From positions 344,021 to 408,020 of the forward strand of contig NZ_OMPU01000006.1 of NCBI RefSeq assembly GCF_900313065.1: a stretch of 64,000 bases of DNA. Reading direction: 5' to 3'. Below are positions 9,106 through 17,425 of the stretch, piece by piece (position 1 is the first letter of the stretch; each line of letters starts with the position of its first letter). The position numbers and the translations under genes are program-made. This stretch comes from Kiloniella sp. EL199. GTDB taxonomy: Bacteria > Pseudomonadota > Alphaproteobacteria > Kiloniellales > Kiloniellaceae. The notes beneath the pieces were generated by a model that made no database searches, had not been told where the DNA came from, and worked only from the letters and a program-made list of their open reading frames with translations.

Positions 9106-11244
9106 CTAGTGTTGAATAGACGCGATGAGCTTTTCGCCCTCGACAGAATTAACAACATCCCTTAGCGCGTTAATGACATTCATGTCATAGCGATCATTAT
9201 TTTCTTCCAGAATGTCCAGCGCGAGCAGAGGTTCCAGGCCATGACGGTAAGAGCGAGGTTCTATTCGTGCACAAAAGACATCACATGCCCCCAGAATACG
9301 GGCAGTGATAAGGATTTCTTCACCGGATAGTCCTTTGGGATATCCTTTTCCATCTAGGCGCTCGTGCATCTGCATGATGGTTTCAAGAACAGGTAAGTCA
9401 AAATCAATCCCGCGGAGTAATTGTTGTGTGTGCTCGGGGTGTTTTTGAATTTCAGCAATCTCTTCGGGCGTTAGACGTTCCGGTTTGTTCAGTATGCTAC
9501 GTGGAATTGCGAGTTTGCCAATTTGTGAAAGATTTGAAGAAACCTCAAGCGTAGAAATTTCAAGTTCGCTTAAATTCATGCGCTTGCCGACCATAAGGGC
9601 AAAGAGACACACTCGACGAGAGTGTCCGCCAAGATAAGGGTCTCGAAGTTCCACAGCACGAACCAGTGCAGTTACCATTTGCTTGACAGCTTTTTCTTTT
9701 TTGCGCTGTTCTTCGACGATTTCAGTAACATCCCGGAAAACAGAGACAATGCCGGAAACCTGATTGTCTTCGCCAACAAAAGGTACTTTGCTGATTTGCA
9801 GATGATGTTCTTTGTTGTTCAGAAAAACCCGTTCGTTGTTGGTGACAACACCTCCGGAAGAAACTGCCCGTTGATCTGAAATAGACATTCTTGCTGCGGT
9901 GCCGGTTCCAAAGATAGCGGCATCATCCATGCCAAGAAGTTGATCGTCCTCTCTCCCCACACCTTTGGCAAAGGCAGGGTTGACATAACGATAACGACCA
10001 TCAACGGCTTTGAGGCCAATGAAATCGGCAATGGAACCGTTGATTTTGTCCAGCAATTGTTTCTGTGCGTGAATACGGGTGGCAAGGTCTTTGAACTGTT
10101 TTGCCAGCGCACCGTTGTGTTCGCTGTTCAGGCGCCACCAGAAGGCGAGGAAGACAGCTGCAACGATAAGAACGATAAATCCGGCCAGGAGATAGGCAAT
10201 GTTCCTGAATTCGATCAGGCTTTTTTCTGCGCTTGCGCGGTCAACTTCCTGAAAGATCCACAACTGATCAGGGATCAAGGGAGAGCCAACAGAATAGACC
10301 TCTTTGGCTGCGATCCCGATCGTCGGGCGAAGGGCGAAAGCAAAGATGTCGTCGTTGTCAGATGTCAGTGTAACCTCGCGAATGAATTCTGGATCTTGTG
10401 GCGTTATTTCTTGAAAACCCTTGTTGGTAATTTGAACCATTCTGGTCACTTCGCCTTCTTCAGACAAAGCACGTTGCGACAGGAATTCACCGAATTTTGT
10501 TGTTACCGGGAAGGTGAGGAGCATCAAGCCGACGGGCTCTTCCTGATCCGCTTCTGACTGAGCTGGTAACACAGGTAAAAGCAAGTCCATTACAAGGCCT
10601 GATGAATCAACACGCACAGGACCAAACGTTACTTCCTTACGCCCGAATGCAGACATGGCGAGTTGCTTTTGTTGCTCGGTTACAGGGTCCGCACCACCAC
10701 TGGTTAGATAGGCAATACCAGTTTTCCCGAACAGGTAACTGGTTGTGAAATCACTGTTAATAGTAAAATCTGTGAGAACACGTTCCATAAAGGGAAGTTG
10801 TTCAAAGAGGGAAACTCCAAGGCTTGAATCAGGATCTTCATCCGGTTTTGGTGGAACAATCTGGGTGAAGTCGCCACCCGCAAGATCTACTTCATAGGCA
10901 AAGAGACGGAAAAGTTCATTGGAGACAAGCCTGTCGGATTGTGCCCGGACAGAATCGAGCCAGGTCTGAACAAGTTCGCTACGGCCTGAGGCGAGAATTT
11001 CCTGTCTATCCTGAACCTTGGCTATGACAGTAGATTTCCTGTCATTAATGATCAGGCCAGGCACAATGATCGACATGAGTACGAGGGCACCAATAACAAG
11101 AGCGGCGGTAATAACAGTTCGCCGATTAGCGGGGCGCTCGGATGCAGCCATATCGTTTATGGCGTGAAATTCAAATTTCTCTTTACCGTTTTTCTTCATC
11201 GTTTTCCGCTCTGTCCCCCGGGGAGCATTTGTGTCTTTCATCAT
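9106..11244 (-). CDS. Membrane receptor: dCache sensor, PAS and degenerate HD-GYP domain
   Basis: 712 residues. TM helices at about 43-66 and 349-371 flank a roughly 280-residue periplasmic region that looks like a double Cache sensor (VYSVGSPLIPDQLWIFQEVD near its end). A PAS domain follows at about 395-510, then an HD-GYP-like domain at about 520-705. Several HD-GYP landmarks remain (ELRDPYLGGHSRRV, KHPEH, HERLDGKGYP). The HD pair itself is replaced: the usual LLHDIGK reads NLSQIGK (Ser573, Gln574), and the HHE motif reads MHE (Met626). Phosphodiesterase activity is therefore doubtful, and ligand binding without hydrolysis is possible. The start overlaps the end of the lapG-like gene with one base between stop and start, indicating translational coupling. 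By position it could do the job LapD does elsewhere. Confidence 0.9.
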   Translation of the reverse strand: MMKDTNAPRGTERKTMKKNGKEKFEFHAINDMAASERPANRRTVITAALVIGALVLMSIIVPGLIINDRKSTVIAKVQDRQEILASGRSELVQTWLDSVRAQSDRLVSNELFRLFAYEVDLAGGDFTQIVPPKPDEDPDSSLGVSLFEQLPFMERVLTDFTINSDFTTSYLFGKTGIAYLTSGGADPVTEQQKQLAMSAFGRKEVTFGPVRVDSSGLVMDLLLPVLPAQSEADQEEPVGLMLLTFPVTTKFGEFLSQRALSEEGEVTRMVQITNKGFQEITPQDPEFIREVTLTSDNDDIFAFALRPTIGIAAKEVYSVGSPLIPDQLWIFQEVDRASAEKSLIEFRNIAYLLAGFIVLIVAAVFLAFWWRLNSEHNGALAKQFKDLATRIHAQKQLLDKINGSIADFIGLKAVDGRYRYVNPAFAKGVGREDDQLLGMDDAAIFGTGTAARMSISDQRAVSSGGVVTNNERVFLNNKEHHLQISKVPFVGEDNQVSGIVSVFRDVTEIVEEQRKKEKAVKQMVTALVRAVELRDPYLGGHSRRVCLFALMVGKRMNLSELEISTLEVSSNLSQIGKLAIPRSILNKPERLTPEEIAEIQKHPEHTQQLLRGIDFDLPVLETIMQMHERLDGKGYPKGLSGEEILITARILGACDVFCARIEPRSYRHGLEPLLALDILEENNDRYDMNVINALRDVVNSVEGEKLIASIQH

Positions 11245-11245
11245 C

Positions 11246-11974
11246 TTATTTAATATGTGCCCAACGTGTCGTCGAATTCATAGAGTACTGAGGTATGTAA
11301 TGACGATATTTTGTATGTGTCAGTATCAAGTTTGAAAGACTGTCAAGTATCAGAATATCGTTCTTTTCATATATTGCCAGTACTGCGTGCCCAATACCAC
11401 GGATACTGTCCTTTAATATTACAATACGCATTTCGTTATCTTTAAAACCAAGTTCCTTCAGGGCATAAAATTTGGCAATTGAATAGTCTTCACAGTCACC
11501 GGATGTTCGCATGAACTGATTGGGTGATGCCCAATATTCGCTAACACCGTAAACTTCTCTATCAAGTTTATAGGGCCAACGGTTAAAGAACTTGTTCACT
11601 GTATCAAGCTTTTGCCGCCGAGACATGTTTTTGGCGGCATGGATTATTTTTCGCCATGATTTTTGCTGGGGTGTTTTACAATTGGCAATGTTATTGGCGC
11701 AGGCGTTAAATGATCTGATTTCAGGTTTGGATTTCTTTAATACGCGGGCCCATTGCGGCAGAGCTTTAAATGACTTGGACCTGAATTCAACTGTTCTGAA
11801 CAGAGCAGTTCCCTTGCCCTTGGCAGCCTTGGCTAAATCACCAAGTGACTGGGCATGCGAAGCATCCATCGGAATCGTGTTCACAAGAACAGAAGCCAAG
11901 GAAGCGATTAATGCGGCCTTTTTGATAACTTGTAACGGCTTGAATTCGGTCAAGAGCTGCGTCGCGTTCGCCAA
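11246..11974 (-). CDS. lapG: LapG-like periplasmic cysteine protease (BTLCP family)
   Basis: 242 residues with an N-terminal hydrophobic stretch (AALIASLASVLVNTIP, then SHAQS) that fits a signal peptide. The bacterial transglutaminase-like cysteine protease triad is present: Cys161 in GDCEDYSIAKFYALKELG, His196 in GIGHAVLAIY and Asp211 in ILILDSLS. The acidic residues beside the cysteine (Asp160, Glu162, Asp163) match the calcium site known in LapG. In Pseudomonas, LapG cuts the adhesin N-terminus and releases it from the cell surface when cyclic-di-GMP falls. No ATG fits the N-terminus. The TTG at 11974 gives the longest frame but has no clear ribosome-binding site, so the exact start is uncertain. 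Confidence 0.9.
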   Translation of the reverse strand: MANATQLLTEFKPLQVIKKAALIASLASVLVNTIPMDASHAQSLGDLAKAAKGKGTALFRTVEFRSKSFKALPQWARVLKKSKPEIRSFNACANNIANCKTPQQKSWRKIIHAAKNMSRRQKLDTVNKFFNRWPYKLDREVYGVSEYWASPNQFMRTSGDCEDYSIAKFYALKELGFKDNEMRIVILKDSIRGIGHAVLAIYEKNDILILDSLSNLILTHTKYRHYIPQYSMNSTTRWAHIK

Positions 11975-12075
11975 AAAAGTAAAATTATGCAGTCTTTAAA
12001 ATGGCAAAGAACCGCTTAACAGAGTCTTAATTTTAGTAGTATGAAAAGGGTAAATTTGTCGCGTTCACGTTGTAT

Positions 12076-12109
12076 TGATGGTGAGTGCCTGAATAGATAC
12101 TCACCATCA
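12076..12109. repeat. 11-bp inverted repeat between adaptor and lapG-like genes
   Basis: Perfect arms TGATGGTGAGT (12076-12086) and ACTCACCATCA (12099-12109) are separated by 12 bases. It sits in the 153-base gap between the HlyD-like gene and the lapG-like gene. No T-run follows on the minus strand, so it could be an attenuating or mRNA-stabilising hairpin, or an operator, rather than a classic terminator. Confidence 0.6.
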
Positions 12110-12127
12110 CAAATTTAAGATAAACTA

Positions 12128-13456
12128 TTACTTTTCCCGAAGGGCAGAATCACGGGCTTTCAGGATTGGTTTTAGCAGATAATCCATAACGGTCTTCTTT
12201 CCCGTCAGAATCTCCACATTTGCTGTCATACCGGGAATGATCTCCAGTTCCTTGCCCTTACTGACAATTTTATTATCAGCAGTACGCAGATAGACACGAT
12301 AGAAGCTTTCTCCCTCTTCATCCTTGATGGTACTGGCTGAAATACGTTCCAGCTTTCCTTCTAACCCGCCATAGATAGAGAAGTCATAGGCCGTAACTTT
12401 GATAGTAGCTTTTTGACCCGAGCGAAGAAAAGCACGGTCAGATGGACGAATTTGAGCTTCAACAAGAAGAGTGTCATCAAGCGGCACAATTTCAACAATG
12501 TCTTCACCCGGGCGGATAACACCACCAACAGTGTTACGCTTGAGCTCTTTAATTGTACCGCGTACAGGCGACCTGATATCTGTTCTCTGAACAGTATCAA
12601 CACCTGCTGCAACGCGTTCACTGAGAGACTTCATCTCTGCGCGAGATCTGTTGAGTTCGTCTGATACTTCGGCTTTTGTTGTCAGGACCATTTCTTCAAT
12701 ACGTTGCTTGGCTTCTAGAACAGCGCCTTCCAGACGCGGCAAGCTTGTACGCAACGTTTTGATTTCACCTTCAAGATCGGCAACCTGGCGATCAATGCGA
12801 ATAAGCTCTAGCCGAGGAGAAATACCCTTGTCGACAAGGGGTTTGGTGATATTGCGTTCTTCCCGGGCCAACGCAAGAGAGTTTCTAAGCTGCCCTATGC
12901 GGCTTTTTACTTCAGATACTTCATGACGACGTTGTCTTGATTGATTTTCAAGAACTTTGATTTGTGCCCCTTGTTGCAGTTTTCGCGCATTGTAAAGGGA
13001 TGTTTGATCTGCAATTTGGTCCGGTGCAGTTTCTCGTTCGGCTTCTGTGTACTCGAGCGGAGTATCGTTAAGCTCGGCTGTCAGACGCTTAACTGTAGCA
13101 GAGAGAATTTTCAATTGCTCGTTAGAATCTTTCACCGTTGATGTTGCTTGGGAATTGTCAATCCGGAGAAGAATATCTCCCTTTTCAACGATATCACCTT
13201 CCTGAACCATAAGTTCGGTAATGATACCGCCTTCGAGGTTCTGGATGATTTGGGTTTTTTGCGCAGGTATAAAGGTGCCTTCGCCACGCGTTACTTCGTC
13301 TAATTCAGCCATGGTTGCCCATGCACCAAAAACGAGGAAAAACAAAAATGCTGTGAAAGTAAGGGTATAGGCGATGCGACGCCCTCTTCTGAGGGTTGCG
13401 GCATGTAGATCCGGTGTAAATAATAGATCTTCGTCTTTTTTAGACATGGAAGACAT
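12128..13456 (-). CDS. HlyD-family periplasmic adaptor of the type I secretion system (LapC-like)
   Basis: 442 residues. A short cytoplasmic N-terminus is followed by one TM helix at about 27-49. A lipoyl/barrel-sandwich segment follows (IIQNLEGGIITELMVQEGDIV), then a long coiled coil at about 110-280, and a beta-barrel region ending in the family-typical GMTANVEILTGKKTVMDYLL. Such proteins bridge the inner-membrane ABC exporter to an outer-membrane TolC-like channel; no tolC/lapE homologue lies in this window. The start at 13456 has AAGG upstream. The gene follows the ABC exporter by 66 bases on the same strand, so the two form an export pair for the adhesin. Confidence 0.95.
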   Translation of the reverse strand: MSSMSKKDEDLLFTPDLHAATLRRGRRIAYTLTFTAFLFFLVFGAWATMAELDEVTRGEGTFIPAQKTQIIQNLEGGIITELMVQEGDIVEKGDILLRIDNSQATSTVKDSNEQLKILSATVKRLTAELNDTPLEYTEAERETAPDQIADQTSLYNARKLQQGAQIKVLENQSRQRRHEVSEVKSRIGQLRNSLALAREERNITKPLVDKGISPRLELIRIDRQVADLEGEIKTLRTSLPRLEGAVLEAKQRIEEMVLTTKAEVSDELNRSRAEMKSLSERVAAGVDTVQRTDIRSPVRGTIKELKRNTVGGVIRPGEDIVEIVPLDDTLLVEAQIRPSDRAFLRSGQKATIKVTAYDFSIYGGLEGKLERISASTIKDEEGESFYRVYLRTADNKIVSKGKELEIIPGMTANVEILTGKKTVMDYLLKPILKARDSALREK

Positions 13457-13522
13457 GATGGGCCTTTTCCTTGTGTCTTTATTTTATCTGATGGTTCTCA
13501 ATGGTTTATCTTATCAAGGATT

Positions 13523-15817
13523 TTATCCGGCGCTGGCGCGGATTTGACCCTGTTTCAAGGCTTCAAGAACCTCAGCTTTCGGTCCGTCAGCGACAATTCG
13601 GCCACTATCGACAATAACGAGGCGATCAACCAGCGTAAGTAATGAACTTCGGTGTGTGACCAGAACCAGCGTTTTACCAATAACAGCTTTTGACAGGCGT
13701 TGTTTGAACGCAGCTTCTGACGAGTTGTCCATACCACTTGTTGGTTCATCCATCAGCAGAATTGGTGGATCAAGAAGCAACGATCTGGCAATAACAACGG
13801 CTTGACGCTGGCCACCTGAAAGGGACATACCACGTTCCCCGACCTGAAGGTCAAATCCATGTGGATGCGTTTTCAGAAAATCGGTGACACCTGCAAGGGA
13901 TGCGGCGCGCAGAATTGTCTGGTCATCTACGTGTGGAGCACCAAAAGAAATGTTTTCCTTTACGGACCCAAAGAAGAGATAGTTATCTTGTGAAACATAC
14001 CCGATGTTTCTGCGTAAATCAGCGGGATCAATCTGTCGAATATCAGTACCGTCAGCAAGAACGGAACCTTCTGTTGGATCGTAAAGCCCCAGTGATAGAC
14101 GTGCGATGGTTGATTTGCCGGACCCGATACGCCCGAGAATACCAACACGTTCACCCGGTTTGATCTTGAGACTCACGTTATCCAGTGCTTTTATTTCCTG
14201 CCCCGGATAATTGAAGGTTACTTTTTTGAGTTCAATTTCACCACTCAGTCGCGGGCGGTGAAGATACGTTTTATCTTCGGAACGCTCTACTTCCGAGCTC
14301 ATGATGTTATCAAGTGACTTCAAGGCGACACGTGATTGTTGAAGCCTTGTGAGCATACCCGCAATGGTACCAAGAGGCGCAAGAGCACGCCCGCTCAACA
14401 TACTGGAAGCAACAAGGGCACCCATGGTCATCTCTTTTTCAATAATCAAAAAGACACCCACGATAACAACAACAACAGTTGTCATCTGAATAGCCAATTG
14501 TGCAAAGGTTGTTGAAATACCGGAAAGCAGTTTTGCTTTACCTGCTGAGTCTGCTGTCAAGCCGACAAAGCGTTCCCACGAACGCTGAATGCGCCCTTCT
14601 GCTGCTGTTGTTTTGATCGTCTCAAGACCATCAATTGTTTCAACCAGCAGAGCATGCTTTTGACTGGATTCCTTGTGGGTTTTTTCAATAACTTTCCGCA
14701 AGGGAATTTGAAGAAATACGCCGACGAGAATGACCAGCGGTACAACAATCAATGGTATCACAGCAACTTGCGGAGCTGCGACAACCGAAATAATCCAGAT
14801 AAAGAGGAAAATAAAAGGTAAATCGATCAGCGCAACCAGAGTACCGGATGTAAAGAAGTCACGGAGTGATTCAAATTCACGAAGGTTGTTTGCCATGGCC
14901 CCGGTTGATGGGGGTTTGCTGGAAAGTTTCATTGCCATAAGCTGCTCAAGCAGGCGGCTGGCGATGATAACATCAGCATTTTTACCTGCGACATCAACCA
15001 GATATGTTCGCAGGTTTTTCATTACAAATTCAAAGAGGAAGACAGTTGTCACCCCGATTGCCAGAACGGCAAGGGTTGCACTGGCGCCATTTGGTACAAC
15101 GCGATCATAAACGTTCATGACGAACAGAGGGCTGGCGATAGCGAACAGGTTGATCAAAATGGATGCCAACATGACATGGCTGTAGATCGGCCAGAATTTA
15201 AGTAGTGTTCCCCAGAACCATGCTTTGGGTTTCTTTAGCTGAATATCCGATGCACGTGAATCAAACTTGTATTCAGTTCGGGCGAATATGGCATAGCCAG
15301 TGTACTGTTCCTGCAGTTCGGCGACTGTAATTTCTTTCTGACCGCGCCCTTCAGGAATGGCGATATTAGCCTTGCCGGATTTGGTGTAGTTGAGAAGAAT
15401 ACAGGCTCCGCCTTGTTTAAGCAGGACAATACAGGGAAGCGTCACCGGCTGAATGTCTTCGATTGTTGCCCGGCGAACGGTTCTTGCTGTTAAACCTGCT
15501 CGTTCTGCGGCGCGCACTGCCAGATCAGGTGTGAAATGTGCATCGCTATGCGGAAGTCCGGCTTTCAATGCTTCGACCGAGATAGGTCTCTGCATCATTG
15601 AGGCCAGCATGTATACACATTCAAGCAGTGGATCTTCGAAGTTTACAGAGCCAGGATCAACTTGCCATTCAGCTTTAGGTGGGACGCCGCCTTCGATCAC
15701 TTCCGAAGCTTTCAGTGCATCTGTAGCTTGTTGCTTGGCTTGCTCGTCGGCTTTTTTCTCTTTTGCGGAAACCTTTTTACCACTCTTGGGTTTGCTCGCT
15801 GTATTCTCAGAACTCAT
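13523..15817 (-). CDS. Type I secretion ABC transporter with C39-like domain (LapB/LssB type)
   Basis: 764 residues, typical for this family. The order is an N-terminal low-complexity Lys/Ala-rich stretch, a C39-like domain at about 55-190, a six-helix membrane domain and a C-terminal ATPase. The C39-like domain begins DPLLECVYMLASMM and lacks the normal peptidase context, so it probably only binds substrate. The ATPase shows Walker A GRIGSGKST (about 560), signature LSGGQRQAVVIARSLLLD, Walker B ILLMDEPTSG and the His switch in VTHRSS. This protein powers export of the RTX adhesin through the inner membrane. The start at 15817 is supported by GGGGATAGA just upstream. It is the first gene of the leftward block, and its promoter should lie in 15818-16100. 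Confidence 0.96.
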   Translation of the reverse strand: MSSENTASKPKSGKKVSAKEKKADEQAKQQATDALKASEVIEGGVPPKAEWQVDPGSVNFEDPLLECVYMLASMMQRPISVEALKAGLPHSDAHFTPDLAVRAAERAGLTARTVRRATIEDIQPVTLPCIVLLKQGGACILLNYTKSGKANIAIPEGRGQKEITVAELQEQYTGYAIFARTEYKFDSRASDIQLKKPKAWFWGTLLKFWPIYSHVMLASILINLFAIASPLFVMNVYDRVVPNGASATLAVLAIGVTTVFLFEFVMKNLRTYLVDVAGKNADVIIASRLLEQLMAMKLSSKPPSTGAMANNLREFESLRDFFTSGTLVALIDLPFIFLFIWIISVVAAPQVAVIPLIVVPLVILVGVFLQIPLRKVIEKTHKESSQKHALLVETIDGLETIKTTAAEGRIQRSWERFVGLTADSAGKAKLLSGISTTFAQLAIQMTTVVVVIVGVFLIIEKEMTMGALVASSMLSGRALAPLGTIAGMLTRLQQSRVALKSLDNIMSSEVERSEDKTYLHRPRLSGEIELKKVTFNYPGQEIKALDNVSLKIKPGERVGILGRIGSGKSTIARLSLGLYDPTEGSVLADGTDIRQIDPADLRRNIGYVSQDNYLFFGSVKENISFGAPHVDDQTILRAASLAGVTDFLKTHPHGFDLQVGERGMSLSGGQRQAVVIARSLLLDPPILLMDEPTSGMDNSSEAAFKQRLSKAVIGKTLVLVTHRSSLLTLVDRLVIVDSGRIVADGPKAEVLEALKQGQIRASAG

Positions 15818-16201
15818 TCTATCCCCGTTTCCCCCGAAAAACAGTATTCAAGACCCTAAGGGAGTGTAGGGCCTTGATGTAAAATCACATGATCTATCTG
15901 TTGACCTTAATAGTTAAACTTAGCTTGCCTGTTTAAGGTTAACGAATAGTTGAGTAAGACCGCTTAATCCTTCGTTTTTAAGTGAAATAATCTTAAATAT
16001 TTCAAGAATTAAGCGATAATACAAAAAAATGTACAGGCTTCATAGCATACTTCGCAGATAAGGCCAAAGAATGTCACGTGACAAGTAAATGGCAGAAAAA
16101 AGGAAGAAAATGACAAAGCCAGCTGAGTGATACAGCTGGCTTTGTTAAAGTATCAGTTTTCAATTCAACGAGAAGGATGTCGTATTGCTTGCTTCTCGTG
16201 A
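15818..16201. other. Gene-free region upstream of the export operon
   Basis: 384 bases with no credible gene. The part next to 15818 is AT-rich and should hold the export-operon promoter, though I cannot fix -35/-10 boxes. The part next to 16201 carries the cytochrome-gene terminator listed separately. Confidence 0.6.
16113..16145 (-). terminator. Terminator after the first cytochrome c gene
   Basis: A perfect 13-bp stem (16113-16125 with 16133-16145) and 7-nt loop, followed on the minus strand by a pyrimidine/T-rich tract, lies about 57 bases past the cytochrome stop. Confidence 0.85.
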
Positions 16202-16591
16202 TTACTGAGCAGTGGCTTCTTTCAAATAAGCCAGTAGGTCTTCAATCTGTTTTTCTTTTTTCAGGCCGCCGAAAGACATTTTGGTTTTCGGGACAAATGC
16301 CTTTGGTTTCTTCAGGAATTTAGCCAGATTTTCCTCCGTCCATGTAATTCCTGATGCCTTCATGGCTTTGGAATATTTGTACCCTTCGACACTGGCGGCA
16401 GGACGGCCAAATAACCCGGCCAGATCGGGCCCAATTTTGCTTTTTCCTACCGTGTGACAAGCTTTACATTTGTTAAAAACCTTCTTGCCCGCGGCAGCAT
16501 CCCCTGCGGCAGCCTGTCCCGGATAAAGTGATGAGGCTACGGTAAGGCTCATTGCAAGAGCAAAAAATTTGTTACGTGTAAATATCGACAA
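16202..16591 (-). CDS. Class I c-type cytochrome, periplasmic (TTG start)
   Basis: 129 residues. The chosen start is TTG at 16591, because AGGAGAG sits about 8 bases upstream and gives a proper signal peptide (NKFFALAMSLTVASSL, then AAAG). The longer frame upstream has no cytochrome-like sequence. The haem-binding motif is CKACH, and the axial methionine is in TKMSFGGLKK. It is closely similar to the neighbouring cytochrome at 16829-17206, with long identical stretches around EGYKYSKAMKASGITWTEEN, so the pair arose by tandem duplication. It should be a soluble periplasmic electron carrier of the c2/c550 kind. It has its own terminator, and another terminator separates it from its upstream paralogue, so it is probably expressed independently. 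Confidence 0.9.
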   Translation of the reverse strand: MSIFTRNKFFALAMSLTVASSLYPGQAAAGDAAAGKKVFNKCKACHTVGKSKIGPDLAGLFGRPAASVEGYKYSKAMKASGITWTEENLAKFLKKPKAFVPKTKMSFGGLKKEKQIEDLLAYLKEATAQ

Positions 16592-16770
16592 AGTTATTCT
16601 CTCCTGATTGAAGCTGATTAGGCAGCTTTCATTTGTTATATGGCTTGCCTCAGAGTATTTGAGGTTTAAACCTGCACTATTGATAAGGCTATCATGGGAG
16701 AGAAAAGTTAATTTGTCTGTAAGGTCTCGCGAACACGTGATAGCGCGCGAGCAATTGTTATAATTGCTGT

Positions 16771-16804
16771 ATAAACAAAAACCCGAGCTCAGAAGCCCGG
16801 GTTT
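16771..16804 (-). terminator. Terminator between the two cytochrome c genes
   Basis: On the minus strand, AAACCCG (16798-16804) pairs with CGGGTTT (16779-16785) with a longer, partly paired GC-rich interior, then a T-rich tail. It follows the 16829-17206 gene and precedes the leader of the next cytochrome. Confidence 0.85.
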
Positions 16805-16828
16805 CGTGTGTAATGGCACGAGAGAAAT

Positions 16829-17206
16829 TTAGCTGTTCTCTTTTAGATACGCGATAAGATCTTCAATCTGTTTGTCTTTCTTCAGGCCACCAAAAGACAT
16901 CTTTGTTTTTGGTATGAACTTCTTAGGTTTTTTAAAGAACTCTGCGAGATTTTCTTCTGTCCATGTTATGCCAGATGCCTTCATCGCCTTGGAATATTTA
17001 TATCCTTCTACGGATGCGGCGGCTTTGCCAACGATGCCGTGAATATTCGGCCCAACCTTGTTTTTCCCGCCTGCATCGATAGTGTGGCAAGCTTTACATT
17101 TTTTGAAAACTTTCTTGCCCGCGGCAGCATCGCCAGCTTGGGCGGCACTAAGGCTAAGACCTAATCCAATAACAAGGCCCAAGGCCATGGTGGCGATTTT
17201 TGCCAT
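16829..17206 (-). CDS. Class I c-type cytochrome, periplasmic
   Basis: 125 residues. A clear signal peptide (MAKIATMALGLVIGLGLSLS, then AAQAG) directs it to the periplasm. The haem motif CKACH lies about residue 36-40 and the axial Met is in TKMSFGGLKKDKQ. Compared with its duplicate downstream, it has a three-residue longer loop after the haem site (IDAGGKNKVGPN versus VGKSKIGPD). The ATG at 17206 has an AGGAGAG ribosome-binding site nearby, the same as the paralogue. The expected role is electron transfer between respiratory complexes; no oxidase or dehydrogenase gene lies beside it to fix the partner. Confidence 0.93.
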   Translation of the reverse strand: MAKIATMALGLVIGLGLSLSAAQAGDAAAGKKVFKKCKACHTIDAGGKNKVGPNIHGIVGKAAASVEGYKYSKAMKASGITWTEENLAEFFKKPKKFIPKTKMSFGGLKKDKQIEDLIAYLKENS

Positions 17207-17425
17207 AATTACTCTCTCCTGAATTGTATACGTCGTTTAGTTCTGTCGATTAAACACTATGTCCAGAATAACTTAGCGAACCTTAAACATTAAAGAAATT
17301 TTGGCTAGCTGTCTTGTTGCAACTTAGACCAATAGATCTGTTTAAGAATTGATTATGCTCAATTTTATCCTGCTGACGAGTTTTTTCATCGTAATTTTGT
17401 TGGTGCGTGCGGTAATGTCGCAGTT

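Noticed and set aside
9940-10557. A 205-codon plus-strand frame inside the HD-GYP-like gene
   Set aside because: It lies wholly antisense to a gene with clear domains, and its translation has no recognisable motif; a shadow of codon bias.
16202-16819. A longer 205-residue version of the first cytochrome
   Set aside because: The extra 76 residues have no signal or haem features, while TTG at 16591 has a strong ribosome-binding site and signal peptide.
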